Shown in pieces: positions 54,451 to 63,900 of a DNA stretch of 64,000 nt. Origin of the DNA: Lumbricus terrestris (taxonomy: Eukaryota > Annelida > Clitellata > Crassiclitellata > Lumbricidae); NCBI GenBank assembly GCA_949752735.1, contig OX457039.1:22366830-22430829 (forward strand), in the 5' to 3' direction. The translations under genes were made by a program, and so were the position numbers. Below the pieces are notes generated by a model. It had not been told where the DNA came from and did not search any database. It was given only the letters and a program-made list of their open reading frames with translations. Every line of letters starts with the position of its first letter. Positions within the stretch are counted from its first letter, which is position 1.

Positions 54451-55137
54451 TTAATAAGTTTGGAGTCAGAATTCAGTTGACGCAAGAGTTGAGTGTTGCG
54501 ACACAAGGATACGAAGTGCATAAAATGATTGCTTTGCTTTACAGACAAAGTTATCAATGTGTGCAGAAAACCCCAATCTATCTAAAAGTGTGACACCATA
54601 CATGTAAATGTAAAAAAACGATGAAAATAGAATAAAAAACGGAAAAGGCGTCGTTTTATTCGAAAAAAATAAAAACCACAAAAACGACAACAAATTGGAA
54701 ACGGAAAATAATTTGTCTTTGTTATATCTGAAATTTCATTTTAAGCTTAAAACCTTGCTTATGAATTTTATCTTAATCTGCAAATAAAACAACTTTATTA
54801 GTAGGCCAAAATTAATTGTTTTAAGTAGCATTATTCTACAACAGATTTTTTCTCATAGTCTAGTTTTAATAAGAAATTGAGAAAAATTAAAGACAATGAA
54901 ATCTTTTCAAATTTAAATTGTAAACATAAGTCCGCATAAGTTCATGCTGATCGACATAACGCAATTAAAAATCTAATCAGAAGCAAAGACCATAGATGTG
55001 TACTAAATTATACATTATACATTTGTACTTAAATCGTCACTTATATTATAGGCCCAAGAATTTTATATCAAAATAACTCTTACAAATTCCATTTCTTCTA
55101 GGGACCTACTACATGTATTTCTCAAATGATGACTTAA

Positions 55138-56309
55138 CCCTTTCGCTACCGGAGGTAAAAAATTCCTGTGACCGGAGAAATATTGGAAAATTCTACTTTT
55201 ATCTTTTTTGATGGTAGTGATTATAATGAGCTGTTCGTATGCTGCATTTTTACTGATTATCATAAAGTTTATGTAAAAACAAAAGTTAGTCGTATTTTTC
55301 ATTTATATAGCGCCTCTTCAAAGGCGTTATATAAATGAATATAAATTCACCACAAAATAATAGAACCAATGAACCATATGATGTTATGGCAATAGTTCAA
55401 GTTTGCATTACGTGTCCACAATTCAGATGGCTAAATGTAAGTTTTGTCAGGGTCGTCAAATGTAAGCTTTGCCAGGGGCGCCAAATGCATGCTTTGCCAG
55501 GGGCGCCAAATGTAAGCTTTGCCAGGGGAGCCAAATGCATGCTTTGCCAGGGGCGCCAAATCATGCTTTGCCTGGGGCGCCAAATGTATGCTTTGCCAGT
55601 GGCGCCAAATGTAAGCTTTGCCAGGGGCGCCAAATGCATGCTTTGCCAGGGGCGCTAAACCATGCTTTGGCTGGGGCGCCAAATGTATGCTTTGCCAGGG
55701 GCGCCAAATGCATGCTTTATCTGGGGCGCCAAATCATGCTTTGCATTGGGCGCCAAATGTATGCTTTGCCAGGGGCACCAAATGTATGCTTTGCCAGGGG
55801 CGCCAAATGCATGCTTTGCCTGGAACGCCAAATCATGCTTTGCCTGGGGCGCCAAATGTATGCTTTGCCAGGGGCGCCAAATGCATGCTTTGCCTGGGGC
55901 GCCAAATCATGCTTTGCCAGGGTCGCCAAATGTATGCTTTGCCAGGGGCGCCAAATGTATGCTTTGCCAGGGGCGCCAAATGTATGCTTTGCCAGGGGCG
56001 CCAAATGTATGCTTTGCCTGGAGCGTAAAATGTATGCTTTGCCAGAGGCGCCAAATGTATGCTTTGCTTGGGGCACCAAATGTATGCTTTGCCAGGGGCG
56101 CCAAATGTAAGCATTGCCAGGGGCGCCAAATGTAAGCTTTGCCATATGGGCTAGGTCTGGCCCTGCTTCTATAGGGGCTTTCCAAGGCATGCCACTCACA
56201 ATTAAACAGCTTAAACAGACAGCGTAGTACCGCCGGATATATCCGGCACTGAGGGCATACGAATTATTTCCTCCGCCGGATATATCCGGCGTCCTAGGTA
56301 TCGAATGGG
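55138..56309. mobile_element. piggyBac-like non-autonomous element carrying a satellite
   Basis: TTAA at 55134-55137 and 56310-56313 flanks CCCTTTCGCTACC and GGTATCGAATGGG (11 of 13 paired). Subterminal CCGGAGG and CCGGATATATCCGG motifs lie just inside. The empty site is visible in the related hAT at 18216-19000, where ACTTAAACAATTACAT is uninterrupted. It contains an L2-type 3' remnant (55295-55345) and a 25-bp satellite. No transposase. The superfamily is assigned from TTAA and the CCC start. Confidence 0.85.
55436..56147. repeat. 24/25-bp satellite inside the TTAA element
   Basis: About 28 copies of CCAGGGGCGCCAAATGTATG plus CTTTG, mixed with a 24-bp form ending AAATCATGCTTTG. Variation is higher than in the 24-bp array at 27409. 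All long frames here (plus and minus) are repeat artefacts. Confidence 0.95.
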
Positions 56310-57186
56310 TTAAACAATTACATAATGACGCCATAGTTAACTGAATCCTTGAGTGTACGGTGAAAACGTATGGAATATCAGACAAAATTGATATTAAGGA
56401 AAATAATAATAGACAGTAAATAAATAAATAAAGTTATAAAAAAATTAAAAAAACGAAAAAAGACGATGCGAAAACTAAAAAACCAAAAAAGACGGGTTTT
56501 GTGAGAGAATAAAACACGAAAAAACGTTTTCACAACTATGTTTTTACAACTATGTGTGACACCAAGAACCTGAACTACATCAACTCGTTCAATCCCTATT
56601 ATGGAGGAGGGCATTCCGAAGTTTTGGAACGAGGACGCCTAAAGATGGCCTCACACGACTTGCTATGGCACCCTGTCAAAAAGCCTGGTCAAAATAGCCC
56701 CCCGTCAAAACAGCCCCATCATAATCGATCACTGACACAATAGCCCCATCGAAATCGCTCAGCGACACAATAGCCCCATCAAAATAGCCCCATCAAAACA
56801 GCCCCGGGCTATTTTGTCATGGACCAACAAAGTCGCGGCAGAACACACAATTTTTGTAAAGATGTAATGTCAAAGAAATTGGTGCAAAAGCGGTTAATTG
56901 GAAATCGATTCAGAGGTTCCAATGGCAACATCGATAGCTAGGATCTAATGATTACCTGAATAAAGATAACAGGTAAGGGACAGGTAAAGACAATAAGGAA
57001 AGTTACTTCTACGTTATTTTTTGTAAGGTTATTGCTCAAGAAGAGAGGCTAGCAAATAACGGCTCTACAAACGAGCCACACAAGATCTGAGAGCGACCAA
57101 TTCCGCACTTTGATGAAGCTGCACCGAACCGCCAGAGCCTATATAAAGTCGAACAGTAGTTATGAAACGAAGCTAATAATAAAATA

Positions 57187-58176
57187 CAGGGTGGTCCAGC
57201 ATAAATGAACCAACTTTGAATGCATATAACTCCGCCAATTTTTGGAATTTATTTATGCTTTATGGGTAAAATTAAAGATATTTCACTCCAGTATATGCAC
57301 TGAAAAAATGGAACTGGTACAAATTTAGGTTTTAATTATATGCTCGGAACAGCGCGAGCTACCATATTTTTTTGTCATTTGTGACGAAATCTGGCGCCGT
57401 TGACAGACGATGATCGCGTTTTGATCTTAATTTTCCGAACTGATAAGGGAAATAATTCGGTTGAAATGATTTACAAAATTTCTAACAGTGGATGGCATTA
57501 ACAATACCTTGAATTATCTGCTACTGAAAATTGGTAAAACAGGACTTTCTAATCGTAAAGCATGGGAATTACGGCGCTCATATCCGCTAGCATTGCTCTT
57601 GTGTCCGAGTAAATTTGCAGTCAAGACATGACCCGGGTATACGCCCTACAAGAAAATCTCCCCGGGTCATTCAGTGTGAAACAGGTAGTCCTAGAAACAC
57701 CATACAACATATTCTAAAAGATGATCTAAAGTTATTTGTCGACGTGATGTCCAACAGCACTCCAACACTGACACAAAGAAACGACTAGCGAAACAGCTGG
57801 CGTGCAACCAGCCGTTTCTTTGCGTCTAAAGCAGCGCGCGGGGCTGTTGATAAAATTGAAAGAAAATGGTTTTGCGATGATGGTAGATACTTCTAAAAAC
57901 ACCCAAAATGATCGTGTTTATGCACGTGTTAGCGAAAAACGATTTGTGAATATCCCGGCGAAACGGCGCCTTATTACGTCACAAATGAGAACAAAATATG
58001 GTATCTCACGCTGTTCCGAGCATATAATTAAAATCGAAACCTGTACTAGTTCCATTTTTTCAGTACATATACTTGAGTGAAATATCTTTAATTTGACGCA
58101 TAAAGTATAAATAAATTCCAAAAATTGGCGGAGTTATATGCATTCAAAGTTGGTTCATTTATGCTGGATCACCCTG
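57187..58176. mobile_element. Mariner/Tc1-type derivative, TA TSD, copy 2
   Basis: Left CAGGGTGGTCCAGCATAAAT and right ATTTATGCTGGATCACCCTG with inverted similarity over more than 100 bp. TA on both sides (57185-57186, 58177-58178). It is 990 bp; the interior matches 16645-17640. A frame at 57802-58080 keeps LKENGFAMMVDTSKNTQNDR and VYARVSEKRFVNIPAKRR, a remnant between transposase catalytic segments, so both copies derive from one internally deleted ancestor. Confidence 0.88.
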
Positions 58177-58394
58177 TAAGTGTTCATTGCGTCACTTTTA
58201 ACATTTCACATTTGAGCCATTCTGGAACTGAGTTGCCGGTGGCGTCTATGACCAGACTATTTTCATGGAACTGTTTACATGACGGGCTGTTTTGATGGGG
58301 GGCTATTTCGACAGGGCTATTTTGTCGGGAACTGATTTCTTCTGGGCTGCTTGGCCGGTGGGCGATTATGATGGAGCTGTTTTGTCTGGTCAAT

Positions 58395-58562
58395 CTGACG
58401 AAGATGTGGAAGAACAAAGTTGTCAGCAACAGAAAAAAAGAGACTGCTGAAAGCATTGGTGTGGCCAGTGGCGACATACGGGTGTGAGGCATGGACATTA
58501 AAGAAAGAGGAGGAAAGACATATACAAGCATTCGAGAACAAATGTGATGAAAGCTTTCCTTT
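58395..58562 (+). pseudogene. RTE-like LINE fragment
   Basis: KRLLKALVWPVATYGCEAWT, LKKEEERHIQAFENKC, the region around the YGCE(A/S)WT motif of RTE-type polyproteins. It ends abruptly and is followed by unrelated sequence. Confidence 0.65.
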
Positions 58563-60469
58563 CCCGTCGTTTGTCGGGATCTAGATAGAGAGTTAGAAGG
58601 CAAAACATGCGAGAGGGGTCAAAAATATGGAAAATTGTTTTATGGTGTATATTTATTCAGAAATATGTCTACTTTCAATATCTCCAATCAGAACTTTTTA
58701 ATTCAAACATTTAGTCAAAGAAAACTGACTTTTAATGCATGTGGTGTCAAGATTTGCTTTGAAACAATGGCTCACTGAGCATGTGTTCAAGGTTAAAATT
58801 CGCCATGATAGGCCGAGTTTTCATACGCCAACCGGCCTATTTCCTGTAGCCGTGTATACCACTTAATAAATTATACCTCCAATATGCTACTGGATGGTCC
58901 TGGAAAACTGTGAAACCTGTTTAAATGACACGAGTTTTGGCCAAATATCAGACGCGTCATCTTAGTGACCATAATAATTATTCAAACCCGCCTCCGACCC
59001 CGCTTTCTGAGAGTCCTATTGGCCAACGAGACCGACCTTCGATCTTGACCTTGTGACCTAGCAAATCACGGAATTATTTGGTCATTTTTGCTGCCCCTTT
59101 TCTGGTTGCGTTCAGTCAAAAACGTTAGTTTGCGCTTGTTTCGGAAAGGATTTGTATAAAAATTATTTTACAAAGCGTAAAGTGAAATTGCGTTGTTAAA
59201 CTGCTCAAATAGCGATCAGGGCAAGCTGCAGGCATTGTTAGATGAATGAGCTTACTATATTGATCGATAGGGAATTTGATACCGCCGATAGCTGCTAGCC
59301 TATCCTAAAGAGGGCAAATATCAACCGCTTTCTCAATTTGGGCAACCATGCATGCTCAACTGGCAATCTTTAATCATAATTACAGACCTACAACAAGCTT
59401 GATTAGTAGGCCTACTGACTTTGCTGGCTTAACACAAATGAAATCTATTCCTACCGAAAGCGGTAGGAATAGACAAGACAAGGGCTTAAGCCTGAGTTAG
59501 TCCTATGAACAATTTCCAATTGGGTAAATACAGTCCTAATTAAAATTCTTTATAAGAATCTAAGGGGATCGCATAATTTATCGGACCAAGTCCAGATTCT
59601 TATCGTACGCAGTTGAATCGTATGATTGATCCTATTTAGGCTAGCTTCTCTGTAAGCGCATAGGTAAACATTAAATGTTTACCCATGCGTGTAGGACCTA
59701 GGTGTAGGCTGCCTCAAAGAAATTTTCTTTGATGCAGTCTACACCTAGGTCCTTGCTGTCGGTCGCAATAATAAGATTAGTTTCCATCTAATTTAAATTA
59801 AGAATCTAAGGAGATCGCATAATTTATCGGACCAAGTCCAGATTCTTATCGTACGCAGTTGAATCGTATTATTAATCCTATTTAGGCTAGCTTCTCTGTA
59901 AGCGCATGGGTAAACATTTCTTTGAGGCAGCCTGCACCGAAGTCCTTTGCTGTCGGTCGCAGTAATAAGACTAGTTTCCATCTAATTAAAATTATTTATA
60001 GGTATCCTATACATATTAATTCTCATTCTTTTCTTGTACAGCCTTGTTTATTTGAAGTAGGCTATGTATACACCAATACATCGTATATCCTGTCTATGAT
60101 GAAGCATCTGGTCCCTGCGCTTTGGACGCCTTTAATTGTTTACATTTCAATTCAATTCGGCAGTCGCCTGTAATTTCATTACAACTTTCAAAGTTGTACA
60201 TCGATTTTCATGCCGTTTGATGTATTTGATACAGAATATAGCCCTGTATTGACCAGCAAAATTGCAGAGGAATTAATTAATGGTTACTAAGGACTTTCAT
60301 GACACGAATGTTCTGAAACTTTGAGCTCGATTTTCTCGATTGTTATTATTTTACAAATTACAGATTCATACGAATATAACTTCAGTTAGGAAAAAGATAT
60401 TTTCATTCTGTAAAACGTATTTTGAAGTAGAATATCTGTAGAATATGACTGAATAAAAAAGACAAAATC
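58563..60469. repeat. Unclassified interior with tandem 240-bp duplication
   Basis: 59554-59672 and 59800-59918 are 119-bp direct repeats, and the following segments (about 59712-59795 and 59918-59992) also match, so a unit near 245 bp is duplicated. The first unit has an extra inverted pair (ACCTAGGTGTAGGCTGCCTC / its complement, 59697-59753). A CCTACCGAAAGCGGTAGG palindrome is at 59452-59469. No coding signal. Confidence 0.55.
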
Positions 60470-60845
60470 GTCATCCGACGGCATTGGAACGCTTGTGTCA
60501 CAAATGTCTTAGAAAGATATTAAGAGTCCCATGGACAAAAAAGTTGACCAACGAACAGGTGTACTTCATAGCAGGAACAAAGCAAGAACTGTTAACCCAC
60601 GTAAAAACAAGTTACAATACTTCGGACGTGTCATGAGACAGCAAAAAGACAGCATAGAAAACAGCCTGACGATGGGACTGATGGAGGGAAAAAGAGGAAG
60701 AGAATGGCATGGATAGACAACATCTTGAAATGGACTGGACTTTCGGGGAGGAGACTAATGAACATGGCAGGAGATAGACAACTGTGGAAAATGCTCATCC
60801 ATTCGTGCAGCCAACCATCACAGAGCGACGATGGCGGAATGACAT
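60470..60845 (+). pseudogene. RTE-like LINE C-terminal fragment
   Basis: ALERLCHKCLRKILRVPWTK, KLTNEQVYFIAGTKQELL, then a shifted frame KLQYFGRVMRQQKDSIENSL and WIDNILKWTGLSGRRLMNMA, continuing where the 58395 piece stops (AFENKC / ALERLCHKC). The two could be one LINE opened by the 58563-60469 sequence. Confidence 0.7.
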
Positions 60846-61861
60846 GACATGTTTTGTCTTTGGGCGATTACGACGGGGCTGTTTTGACGGGGCTGTTTTG
60901 GCGGGGCTATTTCGACGGGGCTATTTTGCCGGGAACTGATTTCTTTGGGGCTGTTTTGTCGGTGGGTGATCATGACGGAGCTGTTTTGTCTTTGGGTGAT
61001 TATGACGGGGCCGTTTTGATGGGGTTATTTTGACGGGTCACCGACTTGCTACGATTAAGGCGCAAGTTATTACAATTTCTAACCCATTCTGCAATGTGAC
61101 CAAGTTCAGCATCAGTAGTGTCAATATCTGATGCAGGAATAATCAGATAAGTCATCAGCATATTTAAAAAATCTGTTGCCTGCATTATAGTAGTCTTAAT
61201 CCAGAAATTAAGGTAAGAAAGTTGACCGGCCCATGGCCAGACCCTTGAATGTTGCTTGCATTAATGCACTTGAAAGAGGAGACTATGTCACAGAACTTAG
61301 AGCAATGCACTCGGTTTTGTAACAAAGCAAGAATCCAGTTGTAAACAAAGTCAGGAATTGGCAAAGAGGCTAATTGTGGAGCAAGGCCATCATGCCTTAC
61401 AGTATCGAAAGCATTAGAAAAATCCAAAGACACCAAGCAGACAATATGGTTCCCATTTAACTGATTCAAGTAAATGGTCAGTTAAAGCTATGAGTGCAGC
61501 AGTAGTCGACCCAGAGGGTCTGAATGCAAATTGGTCAGAATATATGCAGTTCTCATCAGGATTAGTCAGAATTGGATAGTAATATTTATGCACAACAAAG
61601 TTCTCTAGAATTTTACATAATACAGGTGTAATAGAAATTGGGCGGAAATCAGCCTCAGAATCAGGACTAGACATTTTAGTAATTGGGGTAAGTTTGCTTT
61701 CTTTCCATTGAGGAGGGATATACGATTTTGACAAAGACCTTTTAAACAGGTATGATATGGGTGCTGACAAAAGATGAGCATAATATATAATATAAGTTGC
61801 TAATTACAATTACAGTACATTCCCTGTCACATTAACTGACATTGAATTGAAACTCAGAGAC

Positions 61862-62089
61862 CTGAGCAAGGCGATTGTTGTTTTCTGGATTCTGTGGATC
61901 ATTGGCCACTCTTCTGACTTCCTCTATCAAACCTGCTGATCTGTCCATGACATCAGTAGCACAGTCCATGATTTTATCTCGAATATCTCTGTCAGGCATT
62001 GTAGCTGCAACTCCACGCACAGCATTTGCAAGGATACGAAGAGCATTCACTGTTTCACGAGCTGCAGTTGCAGCGTAATCCTCGTTGCC
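61862..62089 (-). CDS. TLN: Talin exon, rod R5/R6 region
   Basis: This 76-codon exon is in phase 0 at both ends. It starts GNEDYAATAARETVNALRI after a tttcag acceptor and ends NPENNNRLAQ at a CAG/gtctct donor. The QGNE(D/N)Y junction with the preceding exon and the motifs AARGVAA-like AVRGVAAT, DVMD.S..LIEE and P..PE...RLAQ match vertebrate talin rod sequence in the same order. The intron before it is only 443 bp. The intron after it is 9.0 kb and is filled almost entirely by a nested transposon pile. The helices belong to stacked four- or five-helix bundles that unfold under force to expose vinculin-binding helices. Confidence 0.93.
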
Positions 62090-62532
62090 CTGAAATTACG
62101 ACATTCACATTAACGAAACATTTAAGTTTTTAAAAGGTTTGACTTAATATCACAAAACATCACTAAGGCAAGTACAATGGTTCTGACATTAGGCAAATTG
62201 TTTCATGTTTAATGTAACTAAAGGTACCATTACAAATGAGACCAAACAACAACTGCCAGATTTGTAACAATTTGATTCTGTCATGTAGAAGTTCAATAAT
62301 TATACAAAGAAGATCATAGTTTCATTGTTTTGTGTTGGCCGAAAGTTCCTTCCTGGCCTCGCTGATGTGTACAGCCGCTCGTTGGTCAACATTTTTGCCT
62401 ACGAAATTCTCAATAGTCTTTAAAAAATTACAGAATCACAAAAACCATTGAGGGAACTTATAAATTAGCATGATAGAAGATGTAAGCTTCTGATTACAAT
62501 TACCGGTAATAAGTGCTAGTCAGTATATTTAC

Positions 62533-62880
62533 CTGGCATGCAGCTGTAAGAAGCTGAGCAACTGAAGAACCAACTGCTCGGTTGGAACTTCCAAGCTGAG
62601 CTGCACAGGTCTCAGGATTTTCGCCTGGCAAAGGTCTCAGTTGTCCAGCTGCTGCAATTCTCTTCATCTCCCCAAGCTCCTGTTTCAGAGTCTGAAGCTG
62701 GTAGAGTGCACTGTCCAGTTCTGATGACCCACATATCTCGCGAGCACGGCTCAAGGCCTTGTGCAGACTAGCCAGAGTTAACGTCATATTAACAGCCGCT
62801 TTGCTCAGACCATGAGCAGATGACTGGTCAGACACGGTTGGAACAACAGCTTTGGCCAATGTCACCATCTTATTACATGG
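62533..62880 (-). CDS. TLN: Talin exon, rod R5 region
   Basis: This 116-codon exon begins in phase 0 with PCNKMVTLAKAVVPTVSD after a tttatag acceptor and ends at ...AQLLTAACQ before a CAG/gtaaat donor. It is Ala/Leu-rich and helical throughout, as expected of a talin rod bundle. Landmarks shared with vertebrate talin are KAVVPT, the MDSAL-like ELDSALYQLQ, and the linker LRPLPGE followed by a C..LG.S..AV...VAQLL helix. I treat the methionine at the fifth codon as internal, because the acceptor and the preceding four codons are in frame. It is the most upstream exon in the window. Sequence from 62881 to 64000 shows no further talin exon that I can recognise. Confidence 0.93.
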
Positions 62881-63769
62881 CTATAAAACACAATTGCATT
62901 TGCTAGTGAAATAAAAATATTAACTTCAAAGGTAGACTATTTTTTATATTCAATTTCTCCCATGTTTCTCAATTATAACTGCTATCATTGTGTTCTGTAC
63001 ATCTTTCGCAGTTAAACATCATTCATCAAAACTCAATGGAGCATAGAAGCAGTTAGTCAATCAAGAAAACTGCACATAGGCTATGTGATGCGATCTAGTA
63101 AAATCAGGTTTATGCTATAAAAATAAAAAAATACATTTTGATAACATATTAAACAGTAGACGTTTCCCTTTAAAACAAGCCGTATTCCGATCCAATATCT
63201 TGACATTTGACAAAGTTATGAATATTTTAGTGTTTGAATCTGCGATATTGCAGTTTTCGGGAAATGCGAGGGAAAGGCGATCACCCTAGTTTCATTTGTT
63301 TACCAAGGCCGTCTCATCAATGTGTCATCATGGCCCGAAAATAATTAGCATATCATTTATGTGACTGCCATTTGTTAGCCCACAGTCTCAGCTTTCAGAG
63401 GATACCAAGTTCAATAGGGGTGAAAGGTTATCACGAGCGACGGCAATGATTTGAACATGATTTTGACACTTTAGATAAATACAACATTCACAAATAAAAT
63501 TAATTTTAAATATTTCCAGACGAATTTTAGCTTTGATACTTGGCGAATAATTGGATAATACTGTGTACTATACAAAAATGAAAAAAGCAAAAACCGACCT
63601 CACTAAAATCGACCATTATCTCAAAAATGCTATCGTGGTATGTAATATAAATCTTTACATCAAAACTCAATGTAGCACGTACAGGAGCAGTTAGTCAATC
63701 AAAATCAACGTAAGGTGATATATCCACTTGAAATTTAGTGCAATGTTGACAAACATCCAGGAAGGAAAA
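62881..63769. other. Intronic sequence with one direct repeat
   Basis: TCAAAACTCAATGGAGCA...GAAGCAGTTAGTCAATCAA (63026-63063) recurs as TCAAAACTCAATGTAGCA...GGAGCAGTTAGTCAATCAA (63660-63701). No talin exon or other gene is recognised. Confidence 0.5.
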
Positions 63770-63900
63770 AGTCAAGTTATATAGATTGTCAGGGATTGGC
63801 AAGTTCTGCTAGGATTCTCGTCATGCTTACCTGACATTATCGAAAGCCTTGGAAAGATTCAAAGCTATCAAATGGATGAAGTATAGAAAAACAAGTACAG
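63770..63900 (-). pseudogene. TTAC-type LINE RT fragment
   Basis: The minus strand has IALNLSKAFDNVR (RT motif A) followed, one frame off, by LPIPDNLYN, matching NAFDTVRHDGLAPQLASLPI then PDFVYNW of the LINE at 54455-61790. Short and frameshifted. Confidence 0.65.

Larger units (their letters stand above)
54597..56554. mobile_element. hAT-type element, TSD TGTGACAC, hosting a TTAA element
   Basis: Left CATACATGTAAATGTAAAAA and right TTTTTACAACTATG are the same termini as the 785-bp element 18216-19000. TSD TGTGACAC at 54589-54596 and 56555-56562. Its extra length is the 1,172-bp insertion at 55138-56309. Flanking interior segments (54720-55133 and 56314-56530) align with the shorter copy. 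Confidence 0.92.
56666..61041. mobile_element. 4.4-kb element with GGGGCTATTTTGACGG terminal modules
   Basis: The target CGACTTGCTA is duplicated at 56656-56665 and 61042-61051, inside one LINE codon run. The left end GGCACCCTGTCAAAA is followed by modules such as GTCAAAATAGCCCC and GTCAAAACAGCCCC (56680-56815); the right end has about nine inverted modules (60855-61041). A further inverted block is at 58245-58390. A 10-bp duplication would fit Mutator-like transposition, but no transposase is present and the superfamily is uncertain. It holds a mariner derivative and two RTE pieces. Confidence 0.7.
54455..61790 (-). pseudogene. TTAC-type LINE broken by two large insertions
   Basis: On the minus strand the RT starts at 61770 with LFKRSLSKSYIPPQWKESKL, DFRPISITPVLCKILENFVV, FAFRPSGSTTAALIALTDHL and LVSLDFSNAFDTVRHDGL (motif A). 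It then has IQGSGHGPVNFL in place of the usual motif B and a frameshifted MTYLIIPASDIDTTDAELGH (after motif C), ending LRLNRSKS at 61042. It resumes at 56656 as SKSCEAIFRRPRSK, MPSSIIGIERVDVVQVLGVT, and again at 54596 as LLDRLGFSAHIDNFVCKAKQ, SFYALRILVSQ. The gaps are the 56666-61041 element (TSD CGACTTGCTA) and the hAT 54597-56554 (TSD TGTGACAC). Confidence 0.85.
8621..62880 (-). other. TLN: Talin gene, internal portion (11 exons, both ends outside window)
   Basis: Talin is a large cytoplasmic adaptor. Its N-terminal FERM head activates integrins, and its long helical rod binds vinculin, RIAM, KANK and actin. Translated in order on the minus strand, the eleven exons give about 658 contiguous residues that follow recalled vertebrate TLN1 helix by helix, about residues 1067-1726 when counted from the human SYFG motif near 1463. 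Exon lengths from upstream to downstream are 348, 228, 123, 341, 94, 90, 123, 144, 162, 141 and 182 bp. All but the 341, 94 and 182 bp exons are multiples of three, and the 341/94 pair together restores the frame. All visible boundaries are AG/GT. The head, the first part of the rod, and the C-terminal I/LWEQ and dimerisation domains are outside the window. No in-frame stop or frameshift occurs in any exon, so the gene looks functional. Confidence 0.95.

Noticed and set aside
55335..56385. Cys/Ala/Met-rich and Trp/Arg/Lys-rich repeat proteins of up to 222 codons
   Set aside because: They are products of the 25-bp satellite inside a TTAA element; unit-length changes break the frame repeatedly.
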